The notes: generated from the letters alone by a model not told the origin. Shown: positions 27,298 through 36,308, counted from the first letter of the stretch. The stretch: DNA of 61,862 bases from Mycolicibacter sinensis (GCF_001667375.1 NZ_LZIN01000048.1:1-61862), one strand, 5' to 3'. Program-made: numbers and translations.

Positions 27298-27310
27298 GTA
27301 ACCAGGTTAC
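27298..27310. promoter_or_regulatory. Probable TetR operator
   Basis: GTAACCAGGTTAC is a perfect 13-bp palindrome in the 46-bp gap between the divergent tetR and SDR starts. Nine bases separate it from the SDR ATG, so repressor binding would block initiation. Confidence 0.72.
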
Positions 27311-27319
27311 CGTACCGGC

Positions 27320-28150
27320 ATGGGTTCTCTTGACGGAAAAGTCGCATTCATCACCGGCGCAGCGCGGGGGCAGGGCCGCAGCCACGCGGTTCGGCTCGCC
27401 GCCGACGGAGCCGACATCATCGGTGTCGACATCTGCTCCGACATTGCTTCCAACGGCTATCCGATGGCCAGTCGCGCGGAGCTCGACGAAACCGTCGCGC
27501 TGGTGGAAGCCCAGGGCGGCAAGATGATCGCCTCGGTTTCCGACGTCCGCGATTTCGCCGCACTGAAGGCCGCGCTGGATGCCGGGGTCGAGCACTTCGG
27601 CCGCCTCGACATCGTCTGCGCCAACGCCGGTATCGCCGCGATGGCCTTTCGCGAGCTGACCGACGACGAAGACCTGCAGATGTGGACCGACGTGATCGAC
27701 GTCAACCTGGTCGGTTCGTTCCACACCGCCAAAGCGGCCATCCCGCACCTGATCGCCGGCGGCCGGGGCGGGTCGATCGTGTTCACCAGCTCCACAGCCG
27801 GCCTGAAGGGCTTCGGCGGCCTGCAGGGCGGCGGCCTGGGCTACGCGGCATCCAAGCACGGCATCGTCGGCTTGATGCGCACGCTGTCCAATGCACTTGC
27901 CCCGCAGAGCATCCGGGTCAACACGGTGCACCCGACCGCGGTCAACACCATGATGGCGGTCAACCCGGCGATGACGGCGTTTCTCGAGCACTATCCCGAC
28001 GGCGGGCCGCACCTGCAGAACCCGATGCCGGTCGGCATGCTCGAACCCGAGGACATCAGCGCCGCGATCGCCTACCTGGTCTCCGACGCCGCCCGATACG
28101 TCACCGGGGTCACCTTCCCCGTCGACGCCGGCTTCTGCAACAAGCTATGA
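27320..28150 (+). CDS. Mycofactocin-coupled SDR family oxidoreductase (1)
   Basis: This 276-aa SDR has [20 protein letters not shown] at the cofactor site, CANAGIA and the Tyr-x3-Lys pair in [13 protein letters not shown]. Between beta-2 and alpha-2 it carries the long insertion ([20 protein letters not shown]) typical of mycofactocin-coupled SDRs. These hold NAD(H) tightly and hand electrons to the peptide-derived cofactor mycofactocin while oxidising secondary alcohols (family knowledge). It is the first gene of an operon; its stop overlaps the next SDR by 4 bp. Confidence 0.9.
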   Translation: MGSLDGKVAFITGAARGQGRSHAVRLAADGADIIGVDICSDIASNGYPMASRAELDETVALVEAQGGKMIASVSDVRDFAALKAALDAGVEHFGRLDIVCANAGIAAMAFRELTDDEDLQMWTDVIDVNLVGSFHTAKAAIPHLIAGGRGGSIVFTSSTAGLKGFGGLQGGGLGYAASKHGIVGLMRTLSNALAPQSIRVNTVHPTAVNTMMAVNPAMTAFLEHYPDGGPHLQNPMPVGMLEPEDISAAIAYLVSDAARYVTGVTFPVDAGFCNKL

Positions 28151-28950
28151 GCGGGCGGGTTGCAGGCAAGCGGGTGCTGGTGACCGGCGCCGCGCGGGGC
28201 ATGGGACGCAGTCACGCTGTGCGCCTGGCCGAGGAAGGCGCCGACCTGATCCTGGTCGATATCTGCGCCTCGCTGCCGGAGATCGAATATCCGCTGGCCA
28301 CTACCGAAGACCTCGACGAGACCGCGCGGTTGGTCACTGAGCTGGGCCGCCGCGCGGTCAGCCACGTGGTCGACGTGCGCGACGGCGCCGCGCTGGCCGC
28401 CGCCGTTGACGACGGCGTGGCCGAACTGGGCGGCCTGGACGCCTCGGTGGCCAACGCCGGGGTGATTACCGGGGGAACCTGGGACACCACCACCTCCCGG
28501 CAGTGGCGCACCGTCGTCGACGTCAACCTGATCGGGACGTGGAACACCTGCTCGGCGGCACTGCCGCACCTGGTCGAGCATGGTGGCAGCCTGATCAACA
28601 TCAGTTCGGTGGCCGGGCTGAAGGGCAGTCCGCTGCACACTCCCTACACCGCATCCAAGCACGGTGTGGTCGGCATGAGCCGAGCCCTGGCCAATGAGCT
28701 TGCCGCGGTGAATGTCCGGGTCAACACGGTCCACCCGACCGGGGTCGAGACCGGGATGCGGCCGGACACGCTGCACGGGCTGCTGCACGAGGCCCGCGCC
28801 GACCTGGGACCGATCTTCCAGAACGCGTTGCCGATCGTGATGACCGAGGCTCGCGACGTCAGCAACGCGGTGCTGTTCCTGGTCTCCGATGAGTCCCGGC
28901 ACGTGACCGGGCTGGAATTCAAGGTCGACGCCGGTGTCACCCTCCGGTGA
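28147..28950 (+). CDS. Mycofactocin-coupled SDR family oxidoreductase (2)
   Basis: This 267-aa paralogue of the previous gene has [20 protein letters not shown], the insertion [26 protein letters not shown] and [20 protein letters not shown]. Translation is coupled to the upstream SDR through ATGA at 28147-28150, and 17 bp at its end overlap the double-CMD gene. Two related but divergent dehydrogenases in a row suggest successive oxidations or substrates of opposite stereochemistry (inference). Confidence 0.9.
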   Translation: MSGRVAGKRVLVTGAARGMGRSHAVRLAEEGADLILVDICASLPEIEYPLATTEDLDETARLVTELGRRAVSHVVDVRDGAALAAAVDDGVAELGGLDASVANAGVITGGTWDTTTSRQWRTVVDVNLIGTWNTCSAALPHLVEHGGSLINISSVAGLKGSPLHTPYTASKHGVVGMSRALANELAAVNVRVNTVHPTGVETGMRPDTLHGLLHEARADLGPIFQNALPIVMTEARDVSNAVLFLVSDESRHVTGLEFKVDAGVTLR

Positions 28951-29749
28951 GGCGGGGCGCGGCGAGCGCGCCTTCGCCGAGTTGATGACCGTTCCAGCCC
29001 CCGACTGCTCCCCGATCGCGGCGACCATGCTCGACTTCGTCTTCGCCCAGGTCTGGGCGCGTCCGGGGTTGAGCCGCCGCGACCGATGGTTCATCGCACT
29101 GCCGTGCCTGGCCGCCGCTGATACCGAGGGACCGCTGCGCCAGCACGTCTACGCCGCGCTCGCGAGCGGGGACCTCACGATTGACGAAATGCGGGAAGCG
29201 GTCTTGCATTTCGCGGTGTACGCGGGCTGGCCGAAAGCGTCGCTGTTCAACATGACCGTCGACGCGCAGTGGCAGCGCATCCACGCCGAGCGCGACCAGC
29301 CGGTCCCGCCACCGACCCCGCTGCTGCCGCTGGCCACACCCAGCGACCCCGAAGCGCGCCTGCGCGTCGGCGAGCAGTCGTTTCGGGACGTCAACTGCCT
29401 ACCCTTCGCCCCGGTGCGCGACGACCCGTACTCGGGCGCGGGGATTCTCAATTTCGTCTTCGGCGAGATGTGGTTGCGGCCCGGGCTGGGCATGAAGCAG
29501 CGCCGGCTGGTGACCGTGGCGTGCGTGGCGTTTCAAGACGCGCCGTATCCGATCCTCAGCCACGTCTACGCCGCACTGAAGAGTCGCGACGTGTCGTTCG
29601 AGCAGATGGACGAGCTGGCTTTGCAATTCGGCGCCTACTACGGCTGGGCCAAGGCGTCGCGGCTGGCCCAGGTGATCGAGGAGCAGAAGCAGCGGGTCAC
29701 CGACGAGTGGGGCGCCGAGGGCGCGACCACCCCGCGCGAGCAGACGTGA
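28934..29749 (+). CDS. Double carboxymuconolactone decarboxylase-fold protein
   Basis: This 271-aa protein has two CMD/AhpD-like repeats of about 100 residues: VWARPGLSRRDRWFIALPCL with AVYAGWPKASLF, and MWLRPGLGMKQRRLVTVACV with GAYYGWAKASRL. The Cys-x2-Cys pair of AhpD peroxidases is not seen, so a decarboxylase/isomerase-like or binding role is more likely. The start is GTG 28934, inside the end of the upstream SDR, indicating tight coupling. It is the last gene of the operon, followed directly by a terminator. Confidence 0.85.
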   Translation: MSPSGEAGRGERAFAELMTVPAPDCSPIAATMLDFVFAQVWARPGLSRRDRWFIALPCLAAADTEGPLRQHVYAALASGDLTIDEMREAVLHFAVYAGWPKASLFNMTVDAQWQRIHAERDQPVPPPTPLLPLATPSDPEARLRVGEQSFRDVNCLPFAPVRDDPYSGAGILNFVFGEMWLRPGLGMKQRRLVTVACVAFQDAPYPILSHVYAALKSRDVSFEQMDELALQFGAYYGWAKASRLAQVIEEQKQRVTDEWGAEGATTPREQT

Positions 29750-29783
29750 AAGCCCCCTAGGACAGGGTTTTTAGGGGGCTTTC
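29748..29783. terminator. Bidirectional intrinsic terminator
   Basis: The arms GAAAGCCCCCTA and TAGGGGGCTTTC enclose a 12-base loop with a T-run. It overlaps the CMD stop and faces the P450 gene stop at 29806, so it can serve both convergent units. Confidence 0.85.
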
Positions 29784-29805
29784 GTGACTGCTCGCGGGAA
29801 AAGAA

Positions 29806-31089
29806 TCAGCTCACCGGGTCGAACTCGATGTGCAGCTTGCTCAGGCCGCGCAGCAGGAACGTCGGCTCATAGTCGTATCGCCGCTCACCGGCCGGCCCGT
29901 GGTGGGCTTCGCTGATTCTGATGTCGCGCATCCGGTCCAGCATCCGGTGGACGGTGATACGTCCTTCGACCCTGGCCAGCGGGGCGCCGGCGCAGGTGTG
30001 GATGCCCCGGCCGAAGGCGATGTGCTCACGCACGTTCTTGCGGTCCAGTCGGAACTCGTCGGGGTTGGCGAACTTGCGCGGATCGCGGTTCGCCGCGCCC
30101 AGACACAGCATCAGCACGGTGCCGGCCTTGATCCGCGTCCCGCCCAGCGTGGTGGTCTTGCGGGCCAGACGGAAGTCGATCTTGGTGGGGCTCTGGATGC
30201 GCAACGCCTCTTCGATGAAGACGGGGATCAGTGCGGGGTCCTCCCGCAGCGTCTGCTGGAATTCCGGCCGCTCGCAGAGGGTTTGTACCGCCGCACCGAG
30301 CAGCTTGGTGACGGTCTCCTGGCCGGCACCGAACAAGAAGGTGGCCGGGTGAACCACCTCGAGCAGTTCCGGCGTGGACCCGTCGGGGTAGGTGGCGGTG
30401 GCCAGGCTGGTGAGCACATCTTCGCGGGGCTGGCGTCGCCGCTCGCTGAGGTAGCCGCTGAACTTCTCGTCGAGGTACTCCAGCGGATTGAGCCCCACCG
30501 GCGTCCCGTCCAGGGATCCAACGTGTTGTCCCTCGCTGTACCCCGCACCGAGCGCGCGCCGGAATTCGGCCCGGTCCTCTTCGGGAACGCCGAGCAGGTC
30601 GGTGATAGCCAGGGTCGCATAGGGTTTGGCGTAGTCGAACAGGAATTCACAGCGGCCGTTGGCGATGAATTCGTCGAGTTGGGTGTCGGTCAGTTGCCAG
30701 ATGAAGTCCTCGTTCTCCTTCAGGCGCTTCGGGGTGAGCAGCCCGCTGAGCAGCGACCTGGCGCGGGTATGCGCGGGCGGATCCATCACGACGACATGTT
30801 CGAAGATCGGGAACAGATGCCGGTGCGCCTCGATCTGCTCGGTGATGTCGTCGCCCTCGGGCTCGAACGGCAGCGGCGGGAAGGGACCGCCGATGGCGTT
30901 GACCGCCGAGAACGAATCGTGGTCTTTGAAGGCGGCAAGCACCTCGTCGTAGCCGGTGACGGCGACGACGCCGTGGTGCGGCTCGACGAAGACGGGCCCA
31001 TTCGAGCGCAGGTATTCGTAATAAGGGTAGGGATTCTGGGTCACCCCGGGATCGGAGAAGTAATCCACCGCCGCGAGATCCGTCACCAC
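29806..31089 (-). CDS. Cytochrome P450
   Basis: This 427-aa bacterial class I P450 has the I-helix GAGQETVTKLL, ExxR in FIEEALRIQ, and the heme loop AFGRGIHTCAGAPLAR with the Cys ligand near 366. It needs ferredoxin and a reductase, neither of which is adjacent. The substrate is unknown; the neighbouring dehydrogenases suggest hydroxylation followed by alcohol oxidation. The start is GTG at 31089 (a second GTG follows at 31086). A TGATCGATCGATCA palindrome lies in the gap to the divergent tetR gene. Confidence 0.93.
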   Translation of the reverse strand: MVTDLAAVDYFSDPGVTQNPYPYYEYLRSNGPVFVEPHHGVVAVTGYDEVLAAFKDHDSFSAVNAIGGPFPPLPFEPEGDDITEQIEAHRHLFPIFEHVVVMDPPAHTRARSLLSGLLTPKRLKENEDFIWQLTDTQLDEFIANGRCEFLFDYAKPYATLAITDLLGVPEEDRAEFRRALGAGYSEGQHVGSLDGTPVGLNPLEYLDEKFSGYLSERRRQPREDVLTSLATATYPDGSTPELLEVVHPATFLFGAGQETVTKLLGAAVQTLCERPEFQQTLREDPALIPVFIEEALRIQSPTKIDFRLARKTTTLGGTRIKAGTVLMLCLGAANRDPRKFANPDEFRLDRKNVREHIAFGRGIHTCAGAPLARVEGRITVHRMLDRMRDIRISEAHHGPAGERRYDYEPTFLLRGLSKLHIEFDPVS

Positions 31090-31127
31090 GGATGCGCCCC
31101 TTCGCTCGTATCACGACCTGGTCGCGC

Positions 31128-31141
31128 TGATCGATCGATCA
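31128..31141. promoter_or_regulatory. Probable TetR operator, P450/tetR intergenic copy
   Basis: TGATCGATCGATCA is a perfect 14-bp palindrome, 39 bp upstream of the P450 start and 74 bp from the tetR start. A 13/14 match lies at 31856-31869, upstream of the SDR that follows tetR. Confidence 0.75.
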
Positions 31142-31215
31142 AATTGTTAGAATGCGTCATGCCTATCATGTGCGGCAGCGGGCGGTCAAGCAATCGCCGC
31201 GCCAGGATGGCCTGA

Positions 31216-31803
31216 ATGACGGGGCCGCGCAAGGCCAAATCGACCGACAGCGCAACCCGGCGGCGGCTGATCGAAGCGACCGCCCGGCTGATGCGCGACG
31301 AAGGCTACGCCGCGGCGACCTCGCGGCGGGTGGCCGCCGAGGCCGGGGTGAAGCAGGCCCTGGTCTACTACTACTTCCCCACCATGGACGACCTGTTCGT
31401 CGAGGTGCTGCGCGCCGGGGCCGACGTCGCGCTGGAGCGGATGCGCGCCGCCCTCACCGCCGACGATCCGCTCAGGGCGCTGTGGACCATCAATAGCGAT
31501 GCCCGCCTGACCGGCTTGAATACCGAGTTCATGGCGTTGGCCAACCACCGCAAGGCGATCCGTACCGAACTCAAGGCCTACGCCGAACGGGTCCGGGACA
31601 TCGAGACCGCGGCCGTCACGGTGGCGTTGCGCACCAACGGCGTCGACCTGGAGCAGTATCCCCCGGTCGCCGTCGCCATGCTGATCGCCCAGACCGCCCG
31701 CAGCCTGTGCAACGAAGAGACCGTCGGCGTCACCAGTGGCCACGACGAGCTGCGCGTCCTCGTCGAGCGTCAGCTGGGCAGGCTGGCGGGCCCGCCGGCT
31801 TAG
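31216..31803 (+). CDS. TetR-family regulator
   Basis: This 195-aa regulator has an N-terminal helix-turn-helix (YAAATSRRVAAEAGVKQALV, YYYFPTMDDLF) and a helical ligand domain. It lies between the divergent P450 gene and the co-directional mycofactocin-type SDR. Near-identical palindromes precede both target promoters, so it probably controls P450, itself and the SDR as one regulon. ATG 31216 has no strong Shine-Dalgarno. Confidence 0.9.
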   Translation: MTGPRKAKSTDSATRRRLIEATARLMRDEGYAAATSRRVAAEAGVKQALVYYYFPTMDDLFVEVLRAGADVALERMRAALTADDPLRALWTINSDARLTGLNTEFMALANHRKAIRTELKAYAERVRDIETAAVTVALRTNGVDLEQYPPVAVAMLIAQTARSLCNEETVGVTSGHDELRVLVERQLGRLAGPPA

Positions 31804-31855
31804 CACCGAGTAGTAACCGATGGTTGACAACCCGGCCCGTTGGTGCCAGCCTTGC

Positions 31856-31869
31856 TGATCGATCGACCA
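31856..31869. promoter_or_regulatory. Probable TetR operator, SDR promoter copy
   Basis: TGATCGATCGACCA differs by one base from the perfect palindrome at 31128-31141. It lies 20 bp upstream of the SDR ATG (31890) in the 86-bp gap after tetR. Confidence 0.7.
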
Positions 31870-31889
31870 ACACGAGGCGAGGTGCAGAC

Positions 31890-32729
31890 ATGGGTGGACG
31901 AGTCGAGGGCAAAGTCGCTTTCATCACCGGGGCGGCGCGCGGTCAGGGCCGCAGTCACGCGGTGCGGCTCGCCCAGGAAGGCGCGGACATCATCGCCGTC
32001 GACGTGTGCGCTCCGATCAGCAGCAATACCGTGATCCCGCCGGCGACATCGGATGATCTCGCCGAAACCGCGGATCTGATCAAGGGATTGAACCGCCGCA
32101 TCGTGACCGCCGAGGTCGACGTCCGCGACTTCGACGCGCTCAAAGCCGCCGTCGACAGCGGTGTTGAGCAACTCGGGCGCCTGGATGTCATCGTCGCCAA
32201 CGCCGGAATCGGCAACGGCGGCGAGACCCTGGACAAGACCTCCGAAACCGACTGGCAGGACATGATCGACGTCAACCTGTCGGGCGTCTGGAAAACCGTC
32301 AAAGCCGGTGTGCCCCATCTCATCTCCGGCGGAAACGGCGGATCCATCGTCTTGACCAGCTCAGTCGGCGGCCTCAAGGCCTACCCGCACACCGGTCACT
32401 ACATCGCGGCCAAACACGGCGTGGTCGGGCTGATGCGCACCTTCGCCGTCGAGCTGGGACAGCACTTCATCCGGGTCAACTCGGTACACCCCACCAACGT
32501 GAACACGCCGCTGTTCATGAACGAGGGAACGATGAAGCTGTTCCGCCCGGACCTGAAGAACCCCGGCGCCGACGACATGGCCGTCGTGGCGCAGCTCATG
32601 CACGTGCTGCCGATCGGTTGGGTTGAACCGGTCGACATCAGCAACGCCGTGCTGTTCCTGGCCTCCGACGAATCCCGTTATATCACCGGGCTTCCGATGA
32701 CCGTCGACGCGGGCAGCTGCCTGAAATAA
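31890..32729 (+). CDS. Mycofactocin-coupled SDR family oxidoreductase (3)
   Basis: This 279-aa SDR has [20 protein letters not shown], the mycofactocin-type insertion (CAPISSNTVIPPATSDDLAE), VANAGIGNGG and catalytic YIAAKHGVVGLMR. It is closest in layout to the SDR at 27320. Its own promoter carries a copy of the TetR operator. The product is probably a nicotinoprotein alcohol dehydrogenase that needs mycofactocin, acting after or beside the P450. Confidence 0.9.
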   Translation: MGGRVEGKVAFITGAARGQGRSHAVRLAQEGADIIAVDVCAPISSNTVIPPATSDDLAETADLIKGLNRRIVTAEVDVRDFDALKAAVDSGVEQLGRLDVIVANAGIGNGGETLDKTSETDWQDMIDVNLSGVWKTVKAGVPHLISGGNGGSIVLTSSVGGLKAYPHTGHYIAAKHGVVGLMRTFAVELGQHFIRVNSVHPTNVNTPLFMNEGTMKLFRPDLKNPGADDMAVVAQLMHVLPIGWVEPVDISNAVLFLASDESRYITGLPMTVDAGSCLK

Positions 32730-32733
32730 GCCA

Positions 32734-32796
32734 CGTTGACTCTGCGTCCACCAGACACCTCACTCGCACTTCTGCCTGGTGGACGCAGAGTCAACG
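32734..32796. terminator. Perfect 21-bp inverted repeat between convergent genes
   Basis: The arms at 32734-32754 (CGTTGACTCTGCG...) and 32776-32796 are perfectly complementary over 21 bp with a 21-base loop. The right arm includes the stop codon of the convergent LON-domain gene. There is no T-tract, so it may be a bidirectional terminator or mRNA end protector, or a dispersed palindrome. Confidence 0.7.
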
Positions 32797-33429
32797 AGGG
32801 ATATCGAATTCGACTCGGGCCGAGACCGTTTCGATCGCCTCGCGCAGCACCGCCATCCGGTCCGATAGCGTGGGCGCAGCCAACACCGCGTAACGGTCGG
32901 CCTCGCCCATCGGCACCCGGCAGGCCAGCGAATACAGCCGCTGCACCGGATCCAGCGAGCGCAACCGGCGGCCGCCCAGCATGGAGTTGCGCCCCGGCAT
33001 GATCCACCGGCGGCGCGCCATCGCCATCCGCCTGTGCAGCGCGACGATACGGTCTTCGAGCTCGCGGAACCGACTGTCGTCCAACGGTTCTGCCTCATCC
33101 TCGGGCCACACCTCGGCGATCGCCCGCGGATACGGGTCGTCGGGGAGCCACTCGCGCACCCGGATCCGCTCCCCGGTCAGGCACCGCAACGCATAACGGC
33201 CGCCACCGAGCTCGGCGCAGTGCGTGATGGCAGCCATGGCGCCGACGTCGTTGCGCTGCTCACCGCCGCCCACCTCGCGGCCGCGGGCGATCAGCACTAC
33301 CCCGAAACGCGGGTCACCGCTGCGCATCAGGTCGCCGACGAGCACCGTGTAGCGCAGCTCGAAGATCCGCAGGGACAGTTCCTCACCGGGCAGCAGCACC
33401 CACTCCAAGGGGAACATCGGCAGCTCCAT
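32791..33429 (-). CDS. LON substrate-binding domain protein (Rv0434 orthologue)
   Basis: This 212-aa stand-alone Lon N-terminal (substrate-binding) domain protein reads ELPMFPLEWVLLPGEELSLR, IFELRYTVLVGDLM, RFGVVLIARGREVGG and GRYALRCLTGERIRV. No ATPase or protease domain follows, so it may bind misfolded proteins or act as an adaptor. Gene order next to the carboxylate-amine ligase and sodC matches Rv0434-Rv0433-Rv0432. Its stop lies inside the inverted repeat at 32734-32796. Confidence 0.92.
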   Translation of the reverse strand: MELPMFPLEWVLLPGEELSLRIFELRYTVLVGDLMRSGDPRFGVVLIARGREVGGGEQRNDVGAMAAITHCAELGGGRYALRCLTGERIRVREWLPDDPYPRAIAEVWPEDEAEPLDDSRFRELEDRIVALHRRMAMARRRWIMPGRNSMLGGRRLRSLDPVQRLYSLACRVPMGEADRYAVLAAPTLSDRMAVLREAIETVSARVEFDIPR

Positions 33430-33441
33430 CGGGGCGGCCCC

Positions 33442-34617
33442 TTAGTTGACGTCCAGTTCGGCGACCAGCGCATCGACGACAGCGCGCAGGTCGCCGTCGT
33501 GTTCCTCGGCGACCCGGCGCTGGCGCTGGTACGACGCGCCCGTCCGGTAGATGTCGGCGACGGCGGCGAGCTCGTCGGCGCAGTTCAGTCGCGCGGCGAT
33601 CGGCTCCAGCCGGTTGAGCAGGTCGTCGAGGTCCTCGGTGACCAAGCGCTCGTTGCTGTCGGCGTCGAGGATGATCTCGGCGTCCAGGCCGTAACGGGCC
33701 GCGCGCCACTTGTTCTCCTGCACGTGCCACGGCGGCATGGTGGGCAGGAACTGGTCGGCGTCCAGCCGCCGGTCCAGATCGACGACCAGGCAGTGGGTCA
33801 GTGCCACCAGGGCGCTTAACTCGCGAAGATTGGACACCCCGTCGCAGACCCGCACCTCGATGGTGCCCAGACGCGGGGAAGGCCTGATGTCCCAACGGAT
33901 CTCGTTGGTGTCGTCGATGATCCCGGTCTTCTTCTGGTCATAGACGAAGCCTTCGAACTCCGGCCAGGTCTGGAACTGAAACGGCAGACCCGCGGTCGGC
34001 AACTGCTGGAACATCATCGCCCGGTTACTGGCGTAGCCGGTGTCCTCACCGGCCCACCACGGCGACGACGCCGAGAGCGCCAGCAGGTGCGGGTAGTAGT
34101 TGAGCAGCGAGGAGATGATCGGCATGACCTTGCGCGCCGAGGAGATGCCGACGTGCACGTGCACTCCCCAGATCATCATCTGCCGGCCCCACCACTGGGT
34201 GCGTTTGATCAGCTCGGCGTACCGGGGAGCGTCGGTCAGTTTCTGCGCCGACCACTGCGCGAACGGGTGGGTGCCGGCGCCGAACAGTTCCATCCCCCGG
34301 TCGTGCACGATGGGCTGGGTGGCGGCCAGCGTCTGACGCAGGTCGTCCATCGCCTCACCGGTGTCGGCACAGATGCCGGTGACGAGTTCGACGGTGTTGC
34401 GCAGCAATTCGTTGTGCACCCGCGGGTTCTCGCCGATTTCGGCGAGCACGGCACTGGCTTCGTTGCTCAGGTCGCGGGTCTGGGCGTCGACCAGGGCGAA
34501 CTCCCATTCCACCCCGAGGGTGGGCCGGGCACAGTGCGCGAACTCGATCCGGGCTTCAGACCGGGAGGAAGCCCAGCTGTGCAACGGGTTATCCGGTGCC
34601 GATGACACCACACGCAA
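33442..34617 (-). CDS. Carboxylate-amine ligase, YbdK/GCS2 family (Rv0433 orthologue)
   Basis: This protein of up to 391 aa belongs to the glutamate-cysteine-ligase-like (GCS2) ATP-grasp-related family: [49 protein letters not shown] and [16 protein letters not shown]. YbdK-type enzymes show weak gamma-glutamylcysteine ligase activity in vitro; the role here is unknown. The first ATG (34617) lies 29 bp inside sodC. GTG codons at 34611 and 34608 are alternatives. The overlap implies translational coupling with sodC. Confidence 0.93.
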   Translation of the reverse strand: MRVVSSAPDNPLHSWASSRSEARIEFAHCARPTLGVEWEFALVDAQTRDLSNEASAVLAEIGENPRVHNELLRNTVELVTGICADTGEAMDDLRQTLAATQPIVHDRGMELFGAGTHPFAQWSAQKLTDAPRYAELIKRTQWWGRQMMIWGVHVHVGISSARKVMPIISSLLNYYPHLLALSASSPWWAGEDTGYASNRAMMFQQLPTAGLPFQFQTWPEFEGFVYDQKKTGIIDDTNEIRWDIRPSPRLGTIEVRVCDGVSNLRELSALVALTHCLVVDLDRRLDADQFLPTMPPWHVQENKWRAARYGLDAEIILDADSNERLVTEDLDDLLNRLEPIAARLNCADELAAVADIYRTGASYQRQRRVAEEHDGDLRAVVDALVAELDVN

Positions 34618-35296
34618 CCCGCTTGCCGGCGTCTCCGGTGGTCAGCGTGGTCTGGTCCGGGCCGGGAGTGCCGTTGACCTGGGTATAGCGGTCCGCCGGG
34701 ATGTTGGCGAAGTTGTCCTTGTCCGCGTGGATGATCAGGGCGGTCTTCTCGCCGGCCAGCAACTCGTCGCGGGTGAACGCATCGGTGGTGGTGACCAATA
34801 GCGCGCTGCCGTCGGCGCGCACGTGCAGCGAAGTCAGATCACCGCTCTGCGGGTGCTCGTTGTGGCCGGGAGCCTGGAAGTGCCCGCCGGCCGACAGGAA
34901 GGCGCCGGGCGCCCCGCCGCCGGGGGCCACCGAGTCGGCTTCGCACTTGCCCACCTCATGGATGTGCATGCCGTGGAAGCCGGGCGTCAGCACGCCGGCG
35001 TTGGTGGTCTGCACGGTGATGGTGGCGAACTCCTTACCGCCGGCCGTGCTGAACTCGAACGTCGCAGTGGCGACCTGGCCGCCCTCGGGGGTCGTCAGGT
35101 GCGCGACGAGGTTGTTAGAGCCGCCCTGCTCTCCCGGCTCAGTCGCGTGGCCGGACGGCGCCGGTGACCCGGTCCAGATGGCCGGCGTGGTGCCCGGCAC
35201 GTCCGACGGCGGCTCGTTGGGACTGCACGCGGCCACCATCACAAGCGGGGTGGCGAAGACTGCGGCGGCGAGAACTCTGCGGTGACCTGTGACCAT
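34589..35296 (-). CDS. sodC: Cu/Zn superoxide dismutase, lipoprotein
   Basis: This 235-aa exported superoxide dismutase has a signal peptide ending in the lipobox VAAC (Cys24), so it is anchored to the outer face of the membrane. A Ser/Pro/Gly-rich linker precedes the SOD domain, with copper ligands in [13 protein letters not shown], the zinc loop [19 protein letters not shown] and the Arg-containing [12 protein letters not shown]. It converts superoxide to peroxide and defends against oxidative killing. The gene order matches Rv0432. Confidence 0.96.
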   Translation of the reverse strand: MVTGHRRVLAAAVFATPLVMVAACSPNEPPSDVPGTTPAIWTGSPAPSGHATEPGEQGGSNNLVAHLTTPEGGQVATATFEFSTAGGKEFATITVQTTNAGVLTPGFHGMHIHEVGKCEADSVAPGGGAPGAFLSAGGHFQAPGHNEHPQSGDLTSLHVRADGSALLVTTTDAFTRDELLAGEKTALIIHADKDNFANIPADRYTQVNGTPGPDQTTLTTGDAGKRVACGVIGTG

Positions 35297-35305
35297 GCGA
35301 GGAGC

Positions 35306-35776
35306 TTAACCCGCGACGACCACGATGACGCCCGGCGGCTGCTCGGCGACGTCGGGGATGCGCGGCTCCACCGCGGCGTGCAGCACCCCGGCCACCGCGG
35401 TGGCCGAGTCGTGCTCCCCGGGGGCGTCGCTGAAGTAGACGGTGGTCCCGGTTACCTCGGGCAGCTCGAGGTTGCCGACGTCGGTCACGTTCCAACCGGC
35501 TTCGCGCAGTTGGTCGGCGGTGTGGCCGGCCAGTCCGGGCTGCTCGGAGATGTTGTAGACCCGCACATCGGACTTGTGCGCCGGATGCTCGGGCTTGGCG
35601 ACCGCCGAGCTGGTGGTCACCGGCTTCGAGGTCGGCGAATGGCTGGTGTCGTCGTCATTGCCCGACGAGCCGAGTGCCTGGAACCCGACCAGCAAAAAGA
35701 TGGTGCCCAAGAACAGCAGCACCATCACCATGGCCCGCAGCGGGAGTCGAGACGAGTCGGGAACGTGGTCGTTCAT
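35306..35776 (-). CDS. virR: LytR C-terminal-domain membrane protein VirR (Rv0431 orthologue)
   Basis: This 156-aa protein has one N-terminal TM helix (AMVMVLLFLGTIFLLVGFQA), a Ser/Thr-rich linker and a LytR_C domain (VRVYNISEQPGLAGHTADQL, VYFSDAPGEHDSATAVAG). VirR of M. tuberculosis affects vesicle release and cell-envelope integrity. ATG 35776 was chosen over the upstream GTG 35785: TACAGT sits seven bases before this ATG, as expected for a leaderless transcript, and the N-terminus then matches the family (MN...VPDSS). The gene ends 9 bp before sodC starts. Confidence 0.9.
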   Translation of the reverse strand: MNDHVPDSSRLPLRAMVMVLLFLGTIFLLVGFQALGSSGNDDDTSHSPTSKPVTTSSAVAKPEHPAHKSDVRVYNISEQPGLAGHTADQLREAGWNVTDVGNLELPEVTGTTVYFSDAPGEHDSATAVAGVLHAAVEPRIPDVAEQPPGVIVVVAG

Positions 35777-35851
35777 TGCGTCCACTGTATCCAGGTGCGG
35801 GTCATAACCGATAAACGCCCAGCTATCAAGGGTTCCCGCTGATCAGGCGCG

Positions 35852-36160
35852 TCAGGTGATATCGAAACCGAGACGCCGGGCCGCGCGCGCCTTCTGCCGG
35901 CTGGACCGCAGCCTGCGCAACCGCTTGACCAGCATCGGGTCGGCGGCCAGTGCTTCCGGGCGGTCAACGAGCGCATTGAGCACCTGGTAGTAGCGGGTCG
36001 CCGACAGCGCGAACCGCTCCTTGATGGCCTCTTCCTTGGCGCCGGCGTACTTCCACCAGTCCCGTTCGAAGGACAAAATGTCATGCTCGCGGCGACTCAG
36101 GCCGTCGGCGGGCTCCGAATCGTCCCCTGAGCGATTCGCTTGCGCCCTGGCGCCGTCCAT
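35852..36160 (-). CDS. DUF3263 protein (Rv0430 orthologue)
   Basis: This 102-aa acidic/basic small protein reads LSRREHDILSFERDWWKYAG, AKEEAIKERFALSATRYYQV, LNALVDRPEALAADPMLVKR and then an Arg/Lys-rich tail. It is the conserved DUF3263 module, which looks like a sigma-70 region-4-like helix-turn-helix, so a DNA-binding role is likely. It stands upstream of virR-sodC on the same strand, as in M. tuberculosis, and is divergent from def. Confidence 0.9.
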   Translation of the reverse strand: MDGARAQANRSGDDSEPADGLSRREHDILSFERDWWKYAGAKEEAIKERFALSATRYYQVLNALVDRPEALAADPMLVKRLRRLRSSRQKARAARRLGFDIT

Positions 36161-36308
36161 ATCGTTTCCTGGACCCTTCCGGAAAGTTTTGTGCGGAACG
36201 TTCGTTGCTTGTAGGCGGCGTGTTCTGCGCGATTATTGAATCACGGCAGGTGGTGCGGAACCGGGAGCCCGTCCCGCGAGTCGCCGTGGCCGCTGCACCG
36301 GATCAACC

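Noticed and set aside
28934..29749. AhpD-type peroxidase activity for the double-CMD protein
   Set aside because: The Cys-x2-Cys pair required for AhpD activity was not found in either repeat.
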